Part shown: positions 1 to 10,800 of the stretch, one piece after another | Layout of the letters: each line of letters starts with the position of its first letter | Position numbering within the stretch: position 1 is the stretch's first letter | Assembly (NCBI GenBank): GCA_963576735.1 | Contig: OY755178.1 | Span: 1,736,001 to 1,800,000, forward strand | DNA length: 64,000 nt | Reading direction: 5' to 3' | Source: Bedellia somnulentella | Taxonomy: Eukaryota; Arthropoda; Insecta; Lepidoptera; Bedelliidae | Translations under genes and position numbers: made by a program | The notes under the pieces: generated by a model | What the model saw: the letters and a program-made list of their open reading frames with translations, nothing else | Told to the model about the DNA's origin: nothing | The model's database searches: none

Positions 1-1331
1 CATTTATTGAATTGCTGTGTAGTGTCGGCTTAGAATAACACTACCCCATTTCTTCCGGTGGGTGTACGTAAGAGGCGACTAACGGTATTGGGGCTTTTAA
101 GGGATTTTTGGGCCATGTGGTTGGAGACCCATCACCAACAACCTTTATTTCACTATCTTTTCCCGACGCAACTTCCAAAAGTGGCTGAGGAACTTCAAGT
201 TCCTTAGCTCTGGCTACCCCTTCTAGGAATTTATAGCCGTGAGTATTTGTATGCATGTATGTATGTATTTAATTGCTTGTCAATAGTATGGCTACTAGAT
301 ATATACCATATCACAAATTTGACATCATTGCTAATGTTTTTGTGGCGTAGCTGTATACCGATTGGTTAAAACTAAACTAACGGATGACCCAGGTTCGAAT
401 CCCGGGTGATTAAAGTCTTTTTGAGACTTTTTAGCTTTTGTGTTAGGTTAAAATAATAGGATGCACTAATCCTTCTTTTTCACATTCAACTATGCGAATA
501 TGTATGAATAAAGATAATTGAAAGTATATTGTATGAATTTTGCGTATTCATTTGATAGGTTTGAGAATATGTTTATAGCTTTTGTTTTTTTAACTATTTT
601 TAACTAATATTCTCATAGATATATTATGTTTTACTTACGCATAAATTAATATTCTGTTTAAGCCTCAGAATGCATAGTTTGTAAATAATAGTAAATACCT
701 CAATGTTAATTCAGTAACGCCATCTGTTGACCGATGATTGCAATCTCTCACACATCACCAACAGTCAGTGTAGGGGACAGCACCGGGTCGCCAAACTGCT
801 ATCCATACTTACTAAAGATATTCTCTTATTTGAACATATAAAACTTGGTACAAAATGGTTTGTTTCATGATTCGTATGAACAATTAAAAAGGTTTTTTGG
901 AACTCATCCCCTAAGGGATTGAAATATAGTATACAGATTTTTGATCTATAAATATACTGTATTAGAAATTTGAAACTTGATCTGATTGACTGATATAACC
1001 ACTACAAAAAGGAATGTATAAAATTCATCCATCAATCAATCATGACTATATACTAACGGCTATAAATCCCAAATAGGGTAGCCACAGCTTCAGAGATAGT
1101 AATTCTCTATCCACTTTTGGAAGTTGAATGAGGTCCGTCCAACCGTCCAACTGCATCGCCCAATAATCACTTAAAAAGTCTCAATGCTCTTTATATCTAT
1201 TACAACGCCCACGGGAATATAAATACAAAAAAACAGAAGTTAGTGTAGTTAGATAGTATTTTGCTATTTTGGATGTACACTGGATGCAAAAAATGTAGTC
1301 CACGCGGACGTAGTCGCGGGCAAAAAGCTAG
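1..1331 (+). mobile_element. Non-autonomous Helitron, 3' portion
   Basis: Ends with a GC-rich hairpin region (GTCCACGCGGAC...GTCGCGGGC), then AAAAAGCTAG and T, as Helitrons do. It aligns by eye with the complete copy at 35918-37548 and the inverted copy at 52775-55515. It shares with them a tRNA-like module (about 335-412: TGGCGTAGCTG..., GGTTCGAATCCCGGG), a segment with ACCAACAGTCAGTGTAGGGG, and an old SINE-B-like segment near 1060-1210. The 5' end is outside the window. Confidence 0.65.
12..271 (+). repeat. SINE-B (B1) inserted in the Helitron
   Basis: Full length, from TGTGTAGTGTCGGC to GCCGTGAGTATTTGTATG. The flanking TTATTGAATTG and TTTAATTGCTTGTC resemble one continuous Helitron segment (compare 36602-36616), so it went in after the Helitron. 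Confidence 0.7.
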
Positions 1332-1404
1332 TAAATATATAAATCTTGATAAATACTTCCTGAAGGGAACCAAAATTCACCATTTCTAGTTATATTATAG
1401 GTTT

Positions 1405-1655
1405 TGCTGTATAGTGCCGGCTCAGAATAGCGCTACCCCGTTTCTTTCGGTGGGTGTACGACTAAGGGACGACTTACGGTGTTGAGGCTTTTAAGGGAAC
1501 ATTGGGCGATGCGGTTGGAAACCCATCACTAACAACCTTTATTTTTACCATCTTTTCCCCACTTAACATTCCAAAAGTGGTTGAGGAATTTCTTATTGCT
1601 TAGCTCTGGCTAGCCCTTCTAGGGACTTATAGCCGTGAGTATATGTATGTATATA
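1405..1655 (+). repeat. SINE-B (B1-like)
   Basis: From TGCTGTATAGTGCCGGCTC to GCCGTGAGTATATGTATG. Full length with scattered substitutions. Confidence 0.7.
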
Positions 1656-1826
1656 ACAATACAAGACAATAGTCCTTTCGATATTCCTACCTGAATAATA
1701 AATAATTCTTAAACGTACTGTAGTGAAATGAAACTAAAACCCTAATTTCTAAAGTGCCTTTTTAATTGACGAGATAAGTACCAGAACGACATTGTGTTTA
1801 AGTATTAATGAAAAGTTCTATTTCAG

Positions 1827-1864
1827 ATCAAAGTTTTTGAACGCACCAAGAAATATGTAATCGA
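1827..1864 (+). CDS. Gene 1, first visible exon
   Basis: A 38-bp micro-exon between tatttcag and gtaagtca, encoding IKVFERTKKYVI plus two bases. It completes a codon (GAG) with the first base of the exon at 3006, and that phase match is the main support. Exons further 5' are outside the window or not recognisable. Confidence 0.7.
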
Positions 1865-4800
1865 GTAAGTCATTTTTTGGCCTTACCTTTTTTTAGTTAT
1901 TAAAGTAATATTTTTTTTAGTTAAATTATTATGAGTACAAATAAATTACAACTAAATTTAAACAAAACAAGAAGGTCTATAGAGCCAATGTGGAAGGTAA
2001 TGTGAGTAGCGGACGACCACGGAGGACATACCTGGACCAAATAGAGTGTGTGCTCAAAAAGGCTGACGGCCGAAGTATGAAAAATAAAATGAGCATGTAT
2101 GAAAACATTGATGGATGTAAACGAAGCTAGAGGTTTCTGCTAGGATCGTACAAAGTGGCGATCAATAGTCTCTGCCTACCCCAATGGGGAATAATGGCGT
2201 GTGTATATGTATGTATGTGTGTATGTAAGAAGAGTGACTAGTAATAAGATTTAGTACTTTAAATAACCTAACGAACTAATATTGGTCATGCTGCTAGTAT
2301 GAGAAACGAGCCTATTTCTATTCTTGATAATTCTCTTAAAAAATACTAAGTTTAGTGCCCTTAAAATAGTGCTACCATACACACATACCCAAACCCAGTG
2401 ACCGTCATTCAATTTCTTTGTCTAGACTTTGTCGAATTTTGAGTGATTACGACTTTGCAATACATATTCAAATTAAAATAATAATGAATAACATACACGG
2501 CGATAGGCCTGCCCCCTATCACGTGAGTACACTGTCCATGCAAAGTGGGTACTCTGAACACCAGGTGACAAAGTCACGTGATGTTCAGAAGTATTAGTAC
2601 CACTGCCAACCCCTTCGGGGATATTCGGCGTGAACGTTTATGTTATGTATGTTATGAAAAACATCAAACTCAGTATTTAACGAAATTACCGTATAGATGC
2701 CGTGTAATGTCGGCTTTGAATAACACTACCCCATTTCTACCCGTGGGTGATCGTAAGAGGCGACGTAGAGTAAAGGGGTTTTTTAAGTGATTTTCGGGCG
2801 ATGTGGCTGGAGACCTGTCACCAAAAACATTTATTATTACCATCGTTTCCCCAAACAACTTCCAAAAGTTGCTGAGGCATTTCTCATTCCAAAGTTCTGG
2901 CTATCCCGTTAAGGGATTTATAGCCGTGAGTATATGCATGTATGTATGTATGTACCGTATGATATCCTATTTTGTTTTACTAAAAAAAGGTAAATTTTCG
3001 TTTAGGGTGACGACACCAAAAAGCTGGGCATTGACGCTAGACCAATGGCGACGTGTGATCGTTGCTCGCAGCACCATACTGGACTACAAACCGGTGGATG
3101 CCGCACCTGTTAAAGCTAGAGAAAAGGTAAGAAATTGCAAATTTAAGTAACAATGTTAGGTAAAGAGATATTTTAACTACAGCTTTTTTATTCATTAATA
3201 AAACTTTCCTATTCGTATCGTTTCGTGTATGCCATTGTTGTTCAATATTTAAAGGGCAACCCGCGACTATGCCACATGGAAGAAAAGTATCTTACTGTTT
3301 AATAATGATGTTACTGATTGAAGACATTGTCTTAGTTTATTAAAAAAAAATAAGCTGCATTCATAGACATAACATAACATAAACGTTCACGCCGTTTATC
3401 CCCGAAGGTGTTGGCAGAGGTACCAATACTTCTGAACTCACATGGCAGCGCCATCTAGTGTCCAGAGAAAGGTACCCACGTTTTGCATTTGCATTCATAG
3501 CTTTAAATGAAAACATAGTTGAAACGGGAAATGAAACCAATCCACGGAAAAAATACACCTTATAGTTTTATCTACGGTGAGGTCTACGGAGGACAGTGTA
3601 TCCGTACAAAAACGGTGATGGATCTAACTCCTATCACGTGAGTGCACTGTCCAACAAAACGTAGGTACTCTGAACACCAAGTGACTGTTTCACGTGATGT
3701 TATTAAGATTTAGCACCTCTGACACTCCTTCGGTAATAAACGTTTCAATTTGACTTGAGACTTTGGGGCAAACTTGATCAATGCGCTTTGACCAATTTAT
3801 ATATAAAAATTTTAGTAAATTATTTCTGTAAGCCTCTTTCTTGTCCGGAAGCCTGTGACGCGATGATTTAAGCTAGAAATTTGGCTCAGGTATCGTTTTG
3901 AACAGTTCGCGGCCGTGGTGTGCACAAAATTCTTCAGACATCTGATGTAACTGGATTAAGTTAATTGTTACAGAATTTCAAAGTTTCGATTTTGGTCCAT
4001 AGACTTTGCTTGAGTGTCATAAGCGCGCACAAACTTTAGTCGATCAGAGATGCGCTGTGATTTGTCGGATTTTTTTCAAACCGGCCAATCAGAAAAATTC
4101 TTTAGAAATTCAAAAGAGCTGCGCTGTGATTGGTCGGAAAATTTCAAAATAAACTAATTTTATAGGACGCGACGTAGTCGCGCCAGGGTTACCCACTTGT
4201 TTTAGTAAATGTCATTACTATAAGTATTGTAGGAAAGTAAATGTAATCACAATATAAAATCTTAATAAATTGAATTTCTAGGCGAATTCCCAGGCTGCAA
4301 ATCCGCAAGCTCAGCCTCCTCGGTTTAAAATAACACAAGACGATGCGTACGTAGAATTGGAGTGTGCTCTATTTGAGAATATAAAAATTTGCCGAGATGA
4401 CCAGCGGGACCTGAAATTAGCCGCTCTCGTTAAATCATGGGCGGTCAAAGATCCGACCAGGAACAGTACGGGGGCTAGCATAAGGTAACATTTTAAATTT
4501 GGCAATCAAAATGTAGGAAATACTTGTAAAGTTTATTTTATTGATTTTTTTTTCATGTTGTCTTTCTGTGTTATCTTTCTTAGTTTTATTAATTGATTTA
4601 CAGAGCAGCATTTCGTGCAGAAAGTTTGGAGGTAGCCGCACCACAAATGACGGATGATACAGCTTCTTTCTTCGGAGAGGTGATATAGTATAAACTATGT
4701 TTATTTCGTACCTGTATAGCATCAGATTAGAATACGACAACCTCATCTTACAACAATCTTTGTTATATAAGTGGCCGTGTAGTGTCGGCTTAGAATAACA

Positions 4801-7800
4801 CTACCCCGTTTCTATCCGTGGGTGATCGTAAGAGGTGACTAAGGGTATAGGGGCTTATTGAGTGATTTTTGGGCGATGTGGTTGGAGACCCATCACCAAA
4901 AACATTTATTATTACCATCTTTCCCCCAATCAACTTCCAAAAGTGGCTGAGGAATTTCTCATTCCAAAGTTCTGGCTACCCCGTTAAGGGATTTATAGCC
5001 GTGAGTATATGTATGAGTAAGTAACACATACATTATTGATGATTGGCTGTGTATTTTAGGCTAAAAATAGCACTCACTAATTTCCTTATACGGGTGCATA
5101 TTAGATGACTCAGATTATGGGGGCAATTAAAAGATGGTTTTTCATTGTGATTGGAGTGGTGATCCATCACCAAATATATCAACCGTGTATCACATATACA
5201 GTTCTCCAAAATTAATAATGCGCATAGAAATCTTCGTCACTATTCGGCAACGATCGTGTTCCCCGAGCGTCGGGAGACGATATGTACATAGAGTGGTTAA
5301 GTGCATGTCATAGTTTATCAGTAACGGAATTTTATTTGATGATTCTATGTCGATTTTTGTGATGTTCGATAAGTCTAAAATGCGAGGATATCCACACGGT
5401 TGCGAATATGCTACAATCTTTGTTGGATTGACATAAACATAACATAACATAAACGTTCACGCCGAATATCCCCGAAGGGGTTGGCAGAGGTACTAATACT
5501 TCTGAACATCACGTGACTTTGTCACCTGGAGTTCAGAGTACCCACGTTTTGCATGGACAGTGTACTCACGTGATAGGGGGCAGGCCTATCGCCGTTTTGT
5601 ACGAATACACTGTCACATGACTACGTGCAACTCAGCCATGTGGGTTTCCTCACGATGTTTTCCCTCACCGTTAAAACCATGATAAATTAACCAAAGACAA
5701 ATTGGTGTAGGCCCGACCCAGGATTTGAACACTAGTCGTTTGCACGATAACCGAGTGTTCTACCCACTGGGCTATCACGGTTGTTGTTTGTTGGATTGAT
5801 TTACTTCGAAAATGGTATAGTACTTTTTAAACCTTATCCTTGATGTCTTGACCCATGGAAGAGTTCTGTGATAAGCCTAATACAAAAGCTGGGGGTGAAT
5901 GGATCTTCGCTCCAATAAAGTTAAAACATTTGAAAACAAACCCAAGAAGGGTGTATGATATATAAAGCTGCTCTATATAATTTCACGCAGAGAGAACACA
6001 TGCGGTCACCAACAATATGCAAACACGATTGACATTGACGGACCTTTGACATCCCGGCGACCGCAACCACCCACCCTTTGACTATGAACACTATAGACAG
6101 AGTCATAATGCAACGGGAGAGTACCTCTTTTAGATAGCAATATTTTTCCCTGTAATGTTGCGATCACTAGAAAACAATTACCCCAAAATACTATAATCAC
6201 CATTCTAAAAGCTACTTTTTAATTTAAAATTGATTATGTCAATTTATTGTTTAATTAAAGGTTTACTATATTATTTCTTGCAATCATATAATTATACATT
6301 TATTTATATATTTATTTATTTATTTATTTATTTATTTACATAACATAACCATTACAGGCATAGCCCAATGCGATTATATTAAACTTAAACATCTATTAAA
6401 TATCTACTACAAAATACCTATCACATATATTAACATTATTATTATTGAACCTATTAAGTATGAAATAGTTATCTTCTAAATCTTCTCATTTCCTCTTTTG
6501 CACAATGAAACATAAATTTTTTCATAACATAAGTAATACAATGAAGATTTTGTAAAGTCAGCCAGCGAACATGAGAATAAATCTATGCGATCGGCAATCT
6601 GGTTCAAAGATCGTACCGCTCGCGCAAAAGCACTCTCAAACAAGAGATTGGTCCGTGAAGATGGAACTACCAGTAGACGACCCCAGCTACATACTTGCTC
6701 CTAGTATTACACAATCTTTTTTGTTTAATTTTACCATTTATACTGATGTTTAATACACCGTGAAATCTAAAGCATTGTACTAACTATCAGGGATGAATCT
6801 TCCCATGATTACGAATAAATTTTTGTACGGGACTAACTTTGTTACTGGACAAAAAAAAACAGCTGTTCCATAAGTGCAAGTTATGTAAATATCATACGGG
6901 TCATCATGGGTATAGTGGGGTCTATGTTTGTATTTTGAAAAATAAAAGACAGCACTATTTTGTACATGAGTTTTATTGCATTATTTACTGTTGACCTTTA
7001 AACAAAATCAGTTTCGTGTGAAAATTTCGAATTCATTTGTCTATTTCAGTCACATTTTTCAAAAGATGATGTATTCGTACATCTAAGTATTTTAAAGCTA
7101 TAGCCTTTATTAACAGCACAAGGTGGTTTTCGAACGGATTTTGCTCTCTGATGTGGTCGTTTAATGTCGGAAATATTCTTTTACCTAAATTCTTTTTCAA
7201 AACAACTGCGACCATTGAGCCAAAGCTTAGTCTTTGGACAAAAACGAGGTGCCTTTCAATTTTATAGTATGCCTCAAAACTTTGGTTGATTTCCAATTGC
7301 ATCTTCCAGTGGCCGCAATCCATTTTTCTCGTAGATTCGGGTCTTTAGGAAAACTGTAATGAATACGAAGAAATTAAATAAATATAACAAATTTATTACT
7401 TACTAATTCCGTAGATAACAATTGAAAATCATTCAGCGTCGCTATAGCGCGACGAAATTCATAATATACTCACTCATTAACTAATTTGAAAATTTTACAC
7501 TAACGACAGGGTAGGATGAAAATGTGAATTATGGCAACACTGAGATACTGCATATTTTTAGGTTATACTATTAATAAAATTGCTCAAAATAACTAAAGAA
7601 AATGCTAGTAATCTAGTTCAACGTAATTAACATTTGAATCACTTTTTTTCTGATCGCGCAATGTATTTATTATGTATTTATCTGTAGAAAAACATTAAAA
7701 TACTCACTCACTTGTGGAAAGTCAATCCTTCGATGTGGTTTTCGCTGTGGCTTCCGCAGCCAAGCACGCTACACCCAACCATACCTCACTGAATAATAAC

Positions 7801-10800
7801 TTAACTAATGGAGTCTCTTTTGTCACAATAACAATATACAAATGAATAAAATCTTTCTCAAAATCAAAAGAAAACCAAAATCGCTCACAAGTCGACGCTT
7901 TGTTTGTCACAATTTAAAAGTGTGACATCAACAAAACGGGTTACGCGATAGAGATGACAATAAAGATTTGTGTCTCTTTTTAACATATAAGAACTTAAAT
8001 AAGGGCTTCTCTTTTTAAAATGGATGACGTAACATCGCTCTGTCTATAGTGTTCATAGTCAAAGCACCCACCCGAAAATGTTTTCGTTTGCGAACACATT
8101 ATAAGACTCGTATTACTTAAAGACATTGACTTAAAGAGATTGCTGTGTAGTGTCGGCTTAGAATAACACTACCCCATTTCTACCCGTGGGTGATCGTAAG
8201 AGGCGACTTAGGGTATAAGGGTTTTTCAAGTGATTTTCGGGCGATGTGGTTGGAGACCCGTCACCAAAAACGTTTATTATTACCATCTTTTCCCCACTCA
8301 ACTTCCAAAAGTGGCTGAGGAAAATCTCATTCCAAAGCTCTGGCTACCCCGTTTAGGGAATTATAACCATGAGTATATGTATGTATATGTATGTACTTAA
8401 AGACAAGGTGCATCGTTTAGTGCGCTTACGATGCAATTATTTGGGTTTTTCCGGAATACGATAAATACCGAAGATCTGTATGCGCATTATTAATTTTGGA
8501 GAACTGTACATATCTTAAGGCTAAGAGAATTATTTTATCGTAGGCATGCAATTATTTTTACGTACATTTTTTACAGGAATTTGATATTATTGAAAGCGTA
8601 CCGGCTCCAACTCCTCAAGTGACAGAAGGTAGTTTAGTTTGAGACTTTAACATTTATATGAGTTTATATTTACGAGTAGATATTAGCATACTGCTGTGTA
8701 GTGTCGGCTCTGCTGTGTAGTGTCGGTTTAGAATAGCACTACCCCATTTCTTCCGGTGGGTGTACGTAAGAGGCAACTAACGATATTGGGGCTTTTAAAG
8801 GATTTTTGGGCGATGCGGTTGAAGACCCATCACCAACAACCTTTATTCCACCATCTTTTCCCCACGCAACTTCCAAAAGTGGCTGAGGAATTTCTGATTC
8901 CCTAGCTCTGGCTACCCCTTTAAGGGATTTATATCCGTGAGTATATGTATGTATGTAAGTTTCAAATAACTCAAGTATTCCAAGCAAAAAGTGGGTACTC
9001 TGAACACGAGGTGCCAATATCCCGTGATGTTCAGAAGTATTCGTATCTCTGCCAAGCCCTTCGGGGGTATACGGCGTGAACGTTTTAATTTTGAGTTGAG
9101 TTTTCAAATAACCTGATTTTGCATTTCAAGTTTATAGGTTTAATTTTATATAATTATATAATTATTTTATATATTTGATTGAATTCTAGTGGTGGAAGAA
9201 GAAGATGATAGAGAAGAGCCAAGATATATAACAATGCCAGCACAGCTTAAAGAGAAGTTTGCACAACTATCTTTTGTGTCTCTATGTACTAAGCCTGTGG
9301 ATGAAAATAATATGTAAGTTGTTACAATAGAATATATTTAGGTTCATTCCTTTGCTTATCATTATTAGATTATAAATTTTATTTTATGCGTGCAGAATAA
9401 AATTAAAAATAGAAACCTTACTCAAGTTGATTATTTTAATAACCTGATCCTAAGAGGTTATGGGCCCAGGACACGAGAAAAATATAAATTGAGTAAAGAG
9501 CAGTTTTACGTGAAAGATTTTTTTTAAGTGAAAATAAGAAACGTGGTTCGTATAACCTCGCTACAAAATGGAGGTTAATAATTCAATGAGAATTGACAAG
9601 TTTAGCGGCGTTAACTTTCGACAATGGAAGTTTCAAGTTAATTGTGCGCTAAAAGCGAAAGGATTGAATATTAATATTAAAAAATCCGAAGTCCCCGATA
9701 CCACACAGTGGGAGAAAGATGATGGAATGGCGATGTTTATCATAACTTCTTCTATGGATTTAAGTCAAATCTCTCTGATTGAGAATTGTGAAACAGCGAA
9801 AGAAATGATGTCAAAATTGGAATCCATATATGAGTCTAAGTCTGAACTTAATAAAAAAAACTAAATTTCGCGCTGACAAACAAACCAAATTGACACGGTG
9901 GCTCAATTGGCAGAGCGTCGGGGCGTATACCCGAGGTAGCGGGTTCGATTCCCGCCTGTGTCGAAATTTTTCTTTCCTTAATTTATTCTTTATTTATTAG
10001 TAATAATCCCCACATGAGGTTTTCATGAACAAAAAGATTTAAATTATCATATTAGGGGATTTAGTGTTAAAGGGCTTTTGTGAGTGGTTGATAACATATT
10101 TTGCATATTACTTGTCTTGTTTTATTTTGTTTTGGGAGGATGGTCGACAGTAAATTGGTGAAAGAGATACATAGAGCCAATGAGCCAATGTGCAAAATAA
10201 TTTTAGTAGAGGACCACCACGGAGGACAGACTTGGGCCAAATAGAGGGTGTGCTCAAAAAGGCAGGCGTCCGAAGTGTAAAAATAAAATAATGTGTAAGA
10301 AAAGATTGATGGATGTAAACGATGCTAGAGCTGTTTGCCAGGATAGTACTAAGGAGCGATCGATAGTCTCTGCCTACCCCAATGGAAAATAATGGTGTGA
10401 GTATATATATGTTGTTTTGTATCATTTGCAGTCGTGTTGCCTCGATCAATTTGCTGATCGAAGAAAAAACGAAGCGCTATGATGGCATTCAAAGCGCTCT
10501 AGAACGGATGGAGAATTATCAACTTTATAATGAACTTCATATATTAGCTAGACAAAAGAGACGGACATATTTGATTGAGAAAATGACACATGGTAAGTGT
10601 AAATTTTATTTCTTATTCTGGCGACATAAATCAGGTGTTACCTATTTACCTAACTATTAGTTTTTGCATACATATACTCACGGCTATAAATCCCTAGAAG
10701 GGGTAGCCAGAGCTAAGGAATTAGAAATTCCTCAGCCACTTTTGGAAAGTTGAGTGGGGAAAAGATGGTAAGATCAAGGTTGTTGGTGATGGGTCTCCAA

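Noticed and set aside
335..412. tRNA-like segment with B box GGTTCGAATCCCGGG
   Set aside because: It does not form a full cloverleaf by eye and recurs inside the other Helitron copies; treated as a Helitron module.
8739..9107. 122-codon frame on the minus strand
   Set aside because: It runs through a SINE-B and a SINE-A fragment in reverse; a repeat by-product.
9316..9455. Possible LTR before the copia primer site
   Set aside because: I could find neither TG...CA ends nor a matching second copy in the window, so no LTR is called.
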